In this document: positions 1 through 7,318 of the stretch, in pieces
Layout: each line of letters starts with the position of its first letter
Numbering within the stretch: position 1 is the stretch's first letter
From: Bacillota bacterium
GTDB lineage: Bacteria > Bacillota > Clostridia > Lachnospirales > Lachnospiraceae
Length of the DNA stretch: 64,000 bases
Reading direction: 5' to 3'
Assembly: GCA_023410575.1 (NCBI GenBank)
Contig: JAEYPP010000054.1
Location: forward strand, 3,254 to 67,253
The notes under the pieces: generated by a model
Told to the model about the DNA's origin: nothing
Databases searched by the model: none
The model's input: only the letters and a program-made list of their open reading frames with translations
Program-made: the position numbers and the translations under genes

Positions 1-88
1 TGGAATAACTACCACTCATTAAGGCGATCACTGACACTACTAATAAAGTTAGTATACTGATTGCTAAAACTAATCGATATTGTTTCAT
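1..88 (-). CDS. Iron-siderophore ABC permease, FecCD family (partial, N-terminus only)
   Basis: Only the first 29 codons are inside the window. The start ATG is at 88-86 and the reading continues past position 1. The peptide begins MKQYRLVLAISIL and runs into a hydrophobic segment, as expected for the first membrane helix of a FecCD permease. An AAAGGAG ribosome binding site lies just upstream, inside the end of the preceding permease gene, and the stop of that gene shares one base with this start (TGATG), so the two are translationally coupled. FecCD transporters normally use two different permease subunits, so this is probably the second half of the membrane channel. Family assignment rests on the N-terminus and the neighbours. 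Confidence 0.75.
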   Translation of the reverse strand, partial: MKQYRLVLAISILTLLVVSVIALMSGSYS

Positions 89-1071
89 CAGCTTCTCTCC
101 TTTCGTACTAAAGCAATAAAGATTGGAACACCAATCATAGCAGTAAATAGTCCAATTGGTGTTTCATATGGTGCATTGATCATTCTTGCAACGATATCCG
201 ACCAGACAAGAAGAGCACTACCAAATAAAAAGGATAACGGCATTACGACACGATAATCAATTCCAACAATTTTACGTATAATATGTGGCACGATTAAACC
301 AACAAACGCAATATTTCCAGCGGTTGCAACGCTGACTGCACACATAGGAATCAAGAGAATAATTATGATAAAACGAATTTTAACTGGATTAACTCCAAGT
401 CCGATCGCGACTTCCTCTCCTAAACTCACAATATTAATTTTATGAGCAAACAATAAAGCAAGTACTACCGATATTCCGCCAATGATCACTAATAGTTTTA
501 CTTGACTCCAACCAGCAGTTTTAAATCCTCCCGCAATCCAAAAAGATAATTCTTGAGAGCGGTTATTTAGCATTGCAATGATAGAAGCCATAGAGATAAA
601 AAATGTACTCATTGCAGTACCAGCAAGAAGCAACCGAGACATGCTCATATTGGAAGCCTTTTTCATACTAAATGCTAAAACGAAAACACCTGAGAAAAAT
701 GCACCTAATAATGCAGCTATTGTGTTTCCAAACAACCCATAAAGAGAAGCATTCGTACTCACAATCGCAACTGCAAGTGTAGCTCCTTGTGTCATACCTA
801 ATATGGATGGTTCTGCGATTGGATTACGTGTTACCCCTTGCATCATAGCTCCGGCCATCGCAAGTATTCCGCCTACTAAGGCAGAACTAATTGCTCTTGG
901 TAATCTCGCATTTCTCACTAGCTGCATATCAAGCGTATCCTCAAAATGAAAGATACTATCTAATACTGTTGATAATGAGATATTTTTAGCACCAACACAA
1001 ATGGCAACCAGTAAACCGGCTGCCACAAGTAGTATTCCTATTAAACTTAGTAAAGGAATTCGTTTATTCAT
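88..1071 (-). CDS. Iron-siderophore ABC transporter permease, FecCD family
   Basis: A 327-residue polytopic membrane protein with about nine or ten hydrophobic helices, the usual size for BtuC/FhuB/FecCD-type permeases. Family features visible are the RNARLPRAISSALVGGILAMAG stretch near residue 55 (split here only by length), AEPSILGMTQGA around residue 87, and GNIAFVGLIVPHIIR near residue 250, which is the coupling-helix region that contacts the ATPase. It forms half of the channel importing a ferric-siderophore complex handed over by the lipoprotein encoded upstream. The gene overlaps the binding-protein gene by 8 bp and is coupled to the next permease, so all sit in one operon under the Fur-type sites near 2075-2149. 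The substrate could also be haem; cobalamin is less likely because the promoter carries Fur boxes. Confidence 0.9.
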   Translation of the reverse strand: MNKRIPLLSLIGILLVAAGLLVAICVGAKNISLSTVLDSIFHFEDTLDMQLVRNARLPRAISSALVGGILAMAGAMMQGVTRNPIAEPSILGMTQGATLAVAIVSTNASLYGLFGNTIAALLGAFFSGVFVLAFSMKKASNMSMSRLLLAGTAMSTFFISMASIIAMLNNRSQELSFWIAGGFKTAGWSQVKLLVIIGGISVVLALLFAHKINIVSLGEEVAIGLGVNPVKIRFIIIILLIPMCAVSVATAGNIAFVGLIVPHIIRKIVGIDYRVVMPLSFLFGSALLVWSDIVARMINAPYETPIGLFTAMIGVPIFIALVRKERS

Positions 1072-2044
1072 TGATATTCTCCATAAGTGAATTTACTTCA
1101 TTTAAGAATAAGCTACGTCCAATCGAACTGTAACTCATGTTAAAGTAAGGACTTGAAGGTAATTCAATCACTTTACCATTCTTAACTGCTTCCATACTAT
1201 TGTAGATAGGACTTTCATTTAAAAGAGCTAAATCTTCTTGCGTACCAACAGCAATAATTACATCAGCATCAATTGCAGCTAATCCTTCATACGTTACGAC
1301 TGGTAAACTCATGTCTGTCTGCTCTGGTAAACCAGCTGGGCGAGCTAAGCCCATATCTTCATACAAGATACTTCCAACGCCTGCTTTATCAAAAACAAAA
1401 ATAGAACCACCACTAGCTAAAATAGAAAGATAGGTTGTATCTTCACCGTAGGTTTCTTTTACAGAATTTCCAATCTCAGCTGCTGTTTCTTTATATTGTG
1501 CTAACCATTCGGTTGCTTGCTCTGTCTTATGCATAACAGTTGCAACGTTCATCACATCTTCTTTCCAATCCGTTTGTGCTAATTGGAGCATAACTGTTGG
1601 TGCGATTTCTTTTAACTGATCATACATCTTTTCTTGAGTAGAAGACATAATGATTAAATCTGGTTCCAATGCAAGAATTCCTTCAATATCCATCGTATCC
1701 TGGTAGCTATAACCTAAAATCTCAGCTCCAGCTAATACATCTTCAAGGTAACTTGGAAAACGAGTATAGTCATATGCATCGGAGTTTGCTGTTCCAATCA
1801 CTTTATAGCCAAGAATGGAAAGAATATCACTATTACCACTTATATCAACAATTCTTTTCGGATTTGCTGGAATTTCAACGGTACCTTTGGCATCTGTCAC
1901 CTTAATCGTTTGAGTTACTACACTTTCTGTTGGAACTGGAGTTTCAGTTATATCGTTTTTTTGTTCTTCTGCTTTCTTACCACATCCAGTTAATATAATT
2001 GAACTTACACACGCTAGTGCAACACATTTTTTAAATAAATTCAT
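1064..2044 (-). CDS. Iron-siderophore ABC transporter substrate-binding lipoprotein
   Basis: A 326-residue protein with a lipoprotein signal (LTGC, lipidated Cys21), so it should be anchored on the outer face of the membrane. It belongs to the FepB/FhuD/BtuF periplasmic-binding-protein class: VEIPANPKRIVDI near residue 57, an ALEPDLIIMSS motif near residue 128, and a C-terminal VIIAVGTQEDLALL lobe separated by a long helix. It captures a ferric-siderophore and delivers it to the FecCD permeases encoded immediately downstream (8-bp overlap). The AGGAGG site at 2057-2062 is 12 nt from the ATG, slightly long. Two Fur-like boxes bracket a near-consensus promoter upstream, indicating induction by iron starvation. 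The exact siderophore cannot be told from sequence. Confidence 0.9.
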   Translation of the reverse strand: MNLFKKCVALACVSSIILTGCGKKAEEQKNDITETPVPTESVVTQTIKVTDAKGTVEIPANPKRIVDISGNSDILSILGYKVIGTANSDAYDYTRFPSYLEDVLAGAEILGYSYQDTMDIEGILALEPDLIIMSSTQEKMYDQLKEIAPTVMLQLAQTDWKEDVMNVATVMHKTEQATEWLAQYKETAAEIGNSVKETYGEDTTYLSILASGGSIFVFDKAGVGSILYEDMGLARPAGLPEQTDMSLPVVTYEGLAAIDADVIIAVGTQEDLALLNESPIYNSMEAVKNGKVIELPSSPYFNMSYSSIGRSLFLNEVNSLMENINE

Positions 2045-2074
2045 TTTTAAATATTGCCTCCTACTATAGTTAAA

Positions 2075-2089
2075 TGATTTTGATTCTCA
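2075..2089 (-). promoter_or_regulatory. Fur box (downstream of the iron-uptake promoter)
   Basis: TGATTTTGATTCTCA matches 11 of the 14 defined positions of the 7-1-7 Fur consensus (TGATAAT-N-ATTATCA). It lies between the -10 element at 2100-2105 and the start codon, so a bound repressor would block promoter clearance. Confidence 0.65.
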
Positions 2090-2099
2090 TTTTAGATAT

Positions 2100-2128
2100 A
2101 TTATATGATAATGTGTTGCGTATGTCAA
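2100..2128 (-). promoter_or_regulatory. Sigma-A promoter of the iron-uptake operon
   Basis: On the minus strand TTGACA (2128-2123) and TATAAT (2105-2100) are both perfect consensus boxes separated by exactly 17 bp. Transcription would start near 2093 and read the binding-protein and permease genes. Fur-like boxes sit on both sides. Confidence 0.85.
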
Positions 2129-2134
2129 TCTTTT

Positions 2135-2149
2135 TGATAATAATTCTCA
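2135..2149 (-). promoter_or_regulatory. Fur box (upstream of the iron-uptake promoter)
   Basis: TGATAATAATTCTCA matches 13 of the 14 defined positions of the 7-1-7 Fur consensus. It begins 7 bp upstream of the -35 box. With the second box at 2075-2089 it frames the promoter, which fits iron-dependent repression. Confidence 0.8.
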
Positions 2150-2197
2150 TTTGAAAATATTGTAATCCCCCTTGTCTTCCACTCAATTAAAAAGATA

Positions 2198-2240
2198 AAA
2201 GGTGAATGAATAAACACAAATGGTTTATTCATTCACCTTT
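2198..2240 (-). terminator. Intrinsic terminator after the zinc-ribbon/LRR gene
   Basis: An 18-bp perfect inverted repeat (2198-2215 with 2223-2240) around a 7-base loop. On the minus strand the hairpin is followed by a U-rich tract (TTTTATCTTTTT). It lies 30 bp after the stop of the 2272-4191 gene. The other side is AT-rich too, so it may work in both directions. Confidence 0.85.
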
Positions 2241-2271
2241 TTACGAACCATAGAAATTCGTAGAATGTATT

Positions 2272-4191
2272 CTATTCGTAATAATTCTCGTTTATCAATA
2301 CTTCACAACCATCTGCTTCGAGATCTTTAATGAGTTGTTCCTTACTAATCGCAAACTCTTCGCTCGTTGTAGGGTAATCAAAGTAAATAATACTACCATC
2401 GCTGTTAAAATTAGTAGCACCAAACTCTTCTTTAAAACTACTAACGTAATCATCCAACTCTTCGTCAATTATCTCCATTCCTACATCCATACGAAAACGT
2501 ATTTGCACACATGTGCCATACTCATCATAGCTAACTAAAATTAATTGGTCGTAGTATGGTGGATTTACATTAATTATAGCATAATTTTCTGTTGCTGGAA
2601 TTAAGTACTCGTAATCGCCCTCTGTAAATATAAACTCATCATCAAATTGAGGAATTGGAGTTGGTGTAATAGTGGAAGAAACATCATAAGCATCGCAGTA
2701 ATATAGATTTGGTAACTCAAGTAAACAACTAAAATCCTCAACCTTAGTATCCGCTACATACAGATATAAAAGTAATTCATTCGATATTAAAGGAGTTAAG
2801 TCAAACACATCGGTATTAGTTACATTTAGGCTGGTTAACGATTTTAAATTCTGTAATGGAGTTAAGTCAGATATTTTTGTATGATTTAACTCAAGTGACT
2901 CTAAATTTACTAAACCTTCTAGAGCATTAATATCATAAATATCATTCTCTGAAGCATCTAAGTAAGTGAGTGTGTCAATATTTTTAATGAAATCCAGACT
3001 TGTAATATTGTTCCCCTTAATATCCAAATACTCTAGATTCTTCATATATTTCAAAGATTCTAAGTCTTCATTCGTTAACCCCATATATTCAAAGTACAGT
3101 TTTTCTTGAGTTGTAACAATCTCTTCATTGCCAACCACAATATAATCTTCATTAAGAACACCAAGACGATTCATTGGTGCTTCTGTTGGGGTTGGAGTTG
3201 GGGTAATGGTTTGAGGTGGTTGAGTAACTGTTACTGTAACATTAATGCCTGAACTAATCTCATCATCCTTACCAAACTTAATCCAATCAAATTTCCAAGC
3301 GCAAATTCCTAGAACGATTAATACAACGATTGCTGCAATAATTCCAATTATTAAACCTGTCTTTTTCTTCTTAGGTTGTATCTGTGAAACGCTTTGTTGT
3401 TGATATGTATTTTGCTGTGCATAATTCATTTGTTGATTCATCTGGGTATTATGCCCATTTTGTCCATACATAGAACGAACCTGAAGCTCTGACATTGGAT
3501 ACTCTTTTACTGCTGTCTTACCAGTTGACGGTTCAAACCATGTTATTTCGTTGACATATGCCCCATTAGGAAGCTGTTTCGCATTACTTTTATAAAACCA
3601 TCCACTCGCCGGATCAAGTACAAAACCGCTTGGAATCGCTGGTTTTTCCAGAACAAACTCTGGTTTATTCAAAGTAACACTCTGTGATGTAGTTGAATTC
3701 GATGATGTGTATTGATTCATTGTTTGTCCTAGAGTAGCTGTTACATAGCCATTCTGTGATTGTTCTTCATTAGGTGTAGCGTTAGTAGCCTGTTGTTGGT
3801 TTGACGTACCCGTAGTACTTAGTGATTGCTCTTTGTTTAGCGTAACGCTATTAATCTGTGGCTGTTCTTCGGTTGATGTAACATTATTATCCTGTAATTG
3901 TTCTTCATTTGATGTAACGTTACTAACCTGTGGCTGTTCTTCGTTTGATGAAATGTTATTGACCTGTAATTGTTCTTCGGTTGATGTAACGTTATTAACC
4001 TGTGGCTGTTCTTTATCTAACGTAACGTTATTGACCTGAGCATTCTCATTACTATTATTTACAGGATTTTCTCTTGATTCCTGTACCATAGTAGCAACAG
4101 GAACTTTGATTCCTGGACGCTTTGCACCACAATTTATACAAAACAATTGCTCTTCGTCATCGAACTTTGTACCGCATTTGCTACAAAACAT
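2272..4191 (-). CDS. Zinc-ribbon, single-pass membrane protein with external leucine-rich repeats
   Basis: A 639-residue multidomain protein of unknown function. Residues 3-21 form a zinc ribbon (C3, C6, C18, C21) of the type found at the start of many Firmicute membrane proteins. Residues 53-124 are six near-identical 12-residue repeats. Residues about 190-235 hold a WFYK...WFEPSTGK module. One membrane helix lies at about 279-300 after a KKKK stop-transfer motif, then a Thr/Pro linker (320-340). Residues 345-510 are about seven 22-residue internalin-like leucine-rich repeats (LEYLDIKGNNITSLDFI type), and the C-terminus (530-639) is acidic. Topology suggests a cytoplasmic ribbon and external LRRs, which often bind proteins. 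A GGGAGG ribosome binding site precedes the ATG. It is transcribed alone and ends at the terminator at 2198-2240. Confidence 0.8.
   Translation of the reverse strand: MFCSKCGTKFDDEEQLFCINCGAKRPGIKVPVATMVQESRENPVNNSNENAQVNNVTLDKEQPQVNNVTSTEEQLQVNNISSNEEQPQVSNVTSNEEQLQDNNVTSTEEQPQINSVTLNKEQSLSTTGTSNQQQATNATPNEEQSQNGYVTATLGQTMNQYTSSNSTTSQSVTLNKPEFVLEKPAIPSGFVLDPASGWFYKSNAKQLPNGAYVNEITWFEPSTGKTAVKEYPMSELQVRSMYGQNGHNTQMNQQMNYAQQNTYQQQSVSQIQPKKKKTGLIIGIIAAIVVLIVLGICAWKFDWIKFGKDDEISSGINVTVTVTQPPQTITPTPTPTEAPMNRLGVLNEDYIVVGNEEIVTTQEKLYFEYMGLTNEDLESLKYMKNLEYLDIKGNNITSLDFIKNIDTLTYLDASENDIYDINALEGLVNLESLELNHTKISDLTPLQNLKSLTSLNVTNTDVFDLTPLISNELLLYLYVADTKVEDFSCLLELPNLYYCDAYDVSSTITPTPIPQFDDEFIFTEGDYEYLIPATENYAIINVNPPYYDQLILVSYDEYGTCVQIRFRMDVGMEIIDEELDDYVSSFKEEFGATNFNSDGSIIYFDYPTTSEEFAISKEQLIKDLEADGCEVLINENYYE
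3820..4035 (-). repeat. Six tandem 36-bp repeats encoding 12-residue units
   Basis: Six consecutive units of the type VNNVTSTEEQLQ (residues 53-124 of the LRR protein). Units differ by a few substitutions, e.g. VNNISSNEEQPQ and INSVTLNKEQSL, and there is no frame-breaking length change. They probably form a flexible polar spacer between zinc ribbon and membrane, and are candidates for length variation. Confidence 0.9.
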
Positions 4192-4372
4192 TCGTATCCT
4201 CCCTTACCATACAATGGTTCTATATTGTACATCTATATTATAATCTATATCTAAGATTATTGTTACTTTCACTTTACCACATTTATCTAATTATTGTCAA
4301 TGTGACATACAAAATACAGTGAGTAAAGGCCTGTTATTGAACCAGCTCCCAAAAGTTACCTTTTCTTTTACT

Positions 4373-6301
4373 CTAAAAGAAAAGATACCTCTCTAACAAA
4401 GCTTCTAACTGATGATTGATTTCTTCTTCTTTCGTTTTAAGTTCCATTAGTTTTACATAGTCTATGCTTCTAGTTATCATTTCTTCTTGAATCATTTTAA
4501 GAGCTTCTTCTAATGACTCGATCTGAGCTTCGAGCTGTTTTTGGAGATAAGTATTTTGAGGGTTCTGATTATTCTGAGCCTTACTCTTTTTCTTCTCTAT
4601 AGATTTTACTCCTTGTTTTGACTGACTCTCTGTCTGTCTATTGGCTATTTGTTCAGTCCGTGTTCTATCTATTTCTTGTAATAGCGCTACTTTCTTTTCT
4701 TTATAGTACTCATAATCTCCAAAATAATCTTTGATTTGCTCTACTTCCAATTCACAGATTCTAGTTGCGATACGGTTGATAAAATATCGGTCATGAGAAA
4801 CGAATAAAATCGTGCCCTCAAACATCAGCAATGCTTCTTCTAGGCTTTCTCTGGAAGCTATGTCTAAGTGATTGGTTGGCTCGTCTAATATAAGAAAATT
4901 AATTTCTTGTTGCATCAGCATTGCTAATTTCAAACGGCTTTTTTCTCCTCCTGATAGATTCTTCACTTTTTTGTATACCATATCACCATAGAAGAAATAT
5001 CTCGCTAAGAGCGCTCTTCCCTTTCCTTCTGAAAGGACCAAGGGCTCTCGGAATGTTTCTAATACTGTCAACTCCTCTTCCTTAAACGATACCACTTGAG
5101 GCAAATATCCAATTTTAAGGCTCGAACCAAGTTGAATCACACCTTCTTCTACAGCTTCTTCTCCTAGTATCATTCGTAACAAAGTACTCTTTCCACATCC
5201 ATTTTTACCAATTAGGGCAATATGCTCTCTAAAGTAGACCTCCATCGATATCGCTTGAAACAATGTCTTTTCACCAAACGATTTCCCTACTTCATCTAGG
5301 ACTAAAACATCCTTCCCCGATCGATCATTTGCCTCAAAAGAGAGTTGTAATTGATTCAACTCAGATTTCGGGCGTTCGATCTTATCCATTCGTTCCAAAC
5401 GCTTTCTCATATTCTCTGCACGACGAAACATCTTTTCATTATTCGCCGCAGCTGCCCAGGTTCTCATATCACGAATTGATTTTTCCATAGCCTTTATCTT
5501 TTTTTGCTGTTCTTTATATGCCTCTAATTGTTCCTCTCTTCTTTTTGCTTTTTCCAAGACATAATTGCTATAATTTCCAACAAAAGTAGTTAACCTATAT
5601 TCTTCTAAATCTACTACTTTAGTAGCCACCAAATCAAGAAAATATCGATCATGTGATACAATAAGAATACACCCTTTGTATGTTTTTAAATACTCTTCTA
5701 ACCAGTCTAGCATCCCCATATCAAGATGGTTCGTTGGCTCATCTAGCACTAGAATATCTGGTTCTTGTAGCAATACCTTTGCCAGCATGACGACTGTCTT
5801 TTCGCCACCACTCAAGTCTTCAAAATACTGACTAAGGAAGAGATCACTAAACTTAAGCCCCGATGTAATCTTCGCCAAACGCTCATTGATCTCATACCCA
5901 CCTAGACATTCATACTGCTCTGTTAATGTTCCATATCGGTTTAGTATCTTTTCTAATTCCTCTCCCTCACTACATGCCATCTTTCTTTCTAAATCATCCA
6001 TCTGCTCTTTTAGTAACATCTGTTCTTCAAAAGCCATGTTTAATATTGTACGAACCGTCTTGTCCTTTGTATTAGTAGGAATCTGTTCGAGATAACCAAC
6101 CGTAGCTCCTTTTCGTATTGCTACTTGTCCACTTTCATACGTTTCTACTCCGACTAATATTTTTAGTAATGTGGTTTTTCCACAACCATTTTTTCCAACC
6201 AAAGCAATTCGCTCTCCATCCTTTACCTCTATACATACTCCATCGAGCACTAGTTGACTTCCATAGTATTTCTTTATATCCTGACATGATATCTGTATCA
6301 T
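4373..6301 (-). CDS. ABC-F family ATPase (ribosome-associated, possible antibiotic-resistance factor)
   Basis: About 642 residues with two ABC ATPase cassettes and no membrane segments, the ABC-F arrangement. Cassette 1 has Walker A GKNGCGKTT (36-44), LSGGEK and DEPTNHLD; cassette 2 has GKNGCGKST, LSGGEKSRLKLAML and DEPTNHLD. A charged linker of about 75 residues with an RTWAAAANNEKMFRRAENMRKRLERM segment (read in pieces) joins them, and a C-terminal coiled coil follows. ABC-F proteins enter the ribosomal E site; some relieve stalling, others displace antibiotics. I place the start at the ATG at 6301 because GGAGG (6307-6311) fits it; a longer in-frame reading to 6400 would run through a terminator hairpin and has no ribosome binding site. 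The attenuator-like leader suggests antibiotic-induced expression, but resistance subtype cannot be decided here. Confidence 0.9.
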   Translation of the reverse strand: MIQISCQDIKKYYGSQLVLDGVCIEVKDGERIALVGKNGCGKTTLLKILVGVETYESGQVAIRKGATVGYLEQIPTNTKDKTVRTILNMAFEEQMLLKEQMDDLERKMACSEGEELEKILNRYGTLTEQYECLGGYEINERLAKITSGLKFSDLFLSQYFEDLSGGEKTVVMLAKVLLQEPDILVLDEPTNHLDMGMLDWLEEYLKTYKGCILIVSHDRYFLDLVATKVVDLEEYRLTTFVGNYSNYVLEKAKRREEQLEAYKEQQKKIKAMEKSIRDMRTWAAAANNEKMFRRAENMRKRLERMDKIERPKSELNQLQLSFEANDRSGKDVLVLDEVGKSFGEKTLFQAISMEVYFREHIALIGKNGCGKSTLLRMILGEEAVEEGVIQLGSSLKIGYLPQVVSFKEEELTVLETFREPLVLSEGKGRALLARYFFYGDMVYKKVKNLSGGEKSRLKLAMLMQQEINFLILDEPTNHLDIASRESLEEALLMFEGTILFVSHDRYFINRIATRICELEVEQIKDYFGDYEYYKEKKVALLQEIDRTRTEQIANRQTESQSKQGVKSIEKKKSKAQNNQNPQNTYLQKQLEAQIESLEEALKMIQEEMITRSIDYVKLMELKTKEEEINHQLEALLERYLFF

Positions 6302-6349
6302 AACAACCTCCATAATTTTACTTTCACACAATTTATAAGGTCTTATTTC

Positions 6350-6391
6350 CACAAAAAAAGATACGAATCGTAGTCTCCTACCCGTACCTTT
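6350..6391 (-). terminator. Attenuator-like terminator in the ABC-F leader
   Basis: On the minus strand AAAGGTACG (6391-6383) pairs with CGTATCTTT (6365-6357), with an inner GTAG/CTAC stem around a GAGA loop, followed by a U-run (6359-6353). The hairpin lies about 50 nt upstream of the ABC-F start, so it would stop transcription before the gene. This is the arrangement seen in leaders of inducible resistance ABC-F genes. Confidence 0.65.
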
Positions 6392-6424
6392 CGACATCAT
6401 TTATGTTATATGCAAGAGCTATCC

Positions 6425-6487
6425 TTATATCACTCTTTTTCTACGTTGCTTATTATAGCTCCATAGCTCAATCATACTCCCTGTCAT
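6425..6487 (-). CDS. Candidate 20-residue leader peptide upstream of the ABC-F gene
   Basis: A short reading frame beginning MTGSMIELWSYN and ending in a basic tail KQRRKRVI, stop at 6427-6425. It sits about 35 nt before the attenuator hairpin at 6350-6391, the right place for a sensor upstream ORF whose translation controls downstream folding. Support is weak: no convincing ribosome binding site precedes the first ATG, and the second ATG (codon 5) has GGGAG too close. Position is the main argument. Confidence 0.3.
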   Translation of the reverse strand: MTGSMIELWSYNKQRRKRVI

Positions 6488-6553
6488 TTAGGGTTGTTGT
6501 ATTGAATTGTTATTCAAGCAGTTTTCAATTGTTTCAATTCTTCACAACATAAA

Positions 6554-6577
6554 AACGGGTAAGACGACTTACCCGTT
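6554..6577 (-). terminator. Terminator-like hairpin after the 38-residue peptide gene
   Basis: AACGGGTAAG and CTTACCCGTT form a perfect 10-bp stem around a 4-base loop. On the minus strand it is followed by a short U-containing tract (TTTATGTT). It lies 35 bp after the stop of the small ORF at 6613-6729 and separates it from the ABC-F leader. Confidence 0.6.
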
Positions 6578-6612
6578 AAACTCTTTCATTATTGGTTAAG
6601 GCACCTTACTTT

Positions 6613-6729
6613 CTATTTATTTAATTTTGGGCAGACTTCTAGCGTAACTGCTGAAACTACATGTGTAATTCCAGACAAAGACATAGGCAATCTGTCAATC
6701 ATTAAATTTTCAAATAGAAAATTAAGCAT
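6613..6729 (-). CDS. Small peptide of 38 residues, function unknown
   Basis: A 38-codon ORF starting MLNFLFENLMIDRLPMSLSG and ending EVCPKLNK. It has an excellent GAGGAG site (6741-6736) six bases before the ATG, a sigma-A promoter at 6761-6789 and a hairpin terminator at 6554-6577, so it looks like a complete one-gene transcription unit. The peptide has a hydrophobic, amphipathic N-terminal half, a single cysteine near the C-terminus and a polar KLNK tail. This loosely resembles precursors of small signalling peptides (AgrD-like autoinducers also have an amphipathic front and one cysteine), but I see no agrB-type processing gene nearby and do not claim that function. A membrane-active peptide or a leader peptide are alternatives. 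Confidence 0.6.
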   Translation of the reverse strand: MLNFLFENLMIDRLPMSLSGITHVVSAVTLEVCPKLNK

Positions 6730-6760
6730 CTTAAACTCCTCGTAAATTATTTCTTGTTAA

Positions 6761-6789
6761 ATAGTACCATATTACTTGTAGATAATCAA
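6761..6789 (-). promoter_or_regulatory. Promoter of the 38-residue peptide gene
   Basis: Minus-strand TTGATT (6789-6784) and TACTAT (6766-6761) with a 17-bp spacer. The start point would be about 25 nt before the ribosome binding site of the small ORF. Confidence 0.65.
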
Positions 6790-6839
6790 CCCCACAATTA
6801 CGAATTCTATTTTAGTAAAGAGATGAGTGAATTGCAAAA

Positions 6840-7307
6840 CTAAGTTCCACCCCCACAGATGATATCATAAATATCATCAAGTTTTAATTTCTTATCTACA
6901 ATCTGAATCATTCGTGACGTAGCATTAAGCTTAGCAACCATTCCTGTAAACTGAATATATTCACCGCCTTCCTGACTACTATGCTTATCCTTTAGGAAAT
7001 ATACAACTGTAACAATAGGATGATGTCCACTTATCAGATGTTGCTCAATTTTACTCAATTGTAAATCAAGATATTCCTTCGATTCCTCCGATAATTCTAT
7101 CCGAGGTACGACAATTTTTTGCTTTGCAACGATTGCCTCTTCATACCCCTTAAGTGCAGCAAATGGAACGAATATCTTAGCTCGATCAGCAACTGGCATT
7201 CTTGGATGTTTTACCTTATCTGAGGTCTTTAAAGGATACTCCATATTAATGATGTCATCATATTTGTGTGTAATCATAGAATTCGATGATAATTTTAGTT
7301 TTTTCAT
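6840..7307 (-). CDS. YolD-like family protein
   Basis: A 155-residue soluble protein. The segment PRMPVADRAKIFVPFAALKG (residues about 36-55) is the signature of the YolD-like family, small proteins almost always encoded beside UvrX/DinB-type Y-family DNA polymerases and proposed to act with them in lesion bypass, in the manner of a UmuD partner. Here the polymerase gene ends 11 bp upstream, so the two are clearly one operon. The C-terminal half (YIQFTGMVAKLNATSRMIQIVDKKLKLDDIYDI) is read in part as a small beta-barrel, also typical. The family's biochemical role is not settled, so a specific function is not assigned. Confidence 0.8.
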   Translation of the reverse strand: MKKLKLSSNSMITHKYDDIINMEYPLKTSDKVKHPRMPVADRAKIFVPFAALKGYEEAIVAKQKIVVPRIELSEESKEYLDLQLSKIEQHLISGHHPIVTVVYFLKDKHSSQEGGEYIQFTGMVAKLNATSRMIQIVDKKLKLDDIYDIICGGGT

Positions 7308-7318
7308 TGTAATCTCTC

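Noticed and set aside
1..2044. Cobalamin (BtuFCD) transporter
   Set aside because: Fold alone cannot separate it from a siderophore system, but Fur boxes at the promoter and no B12 riboswitch favour iron.
6613..6729. AgrD-type autoinducer precursor
   Set aside because: Only loose likeness (amphipathic start and one cysteine); no agrB, agrC or agrA-like gene is nearby and the charged tail pattern does not match.
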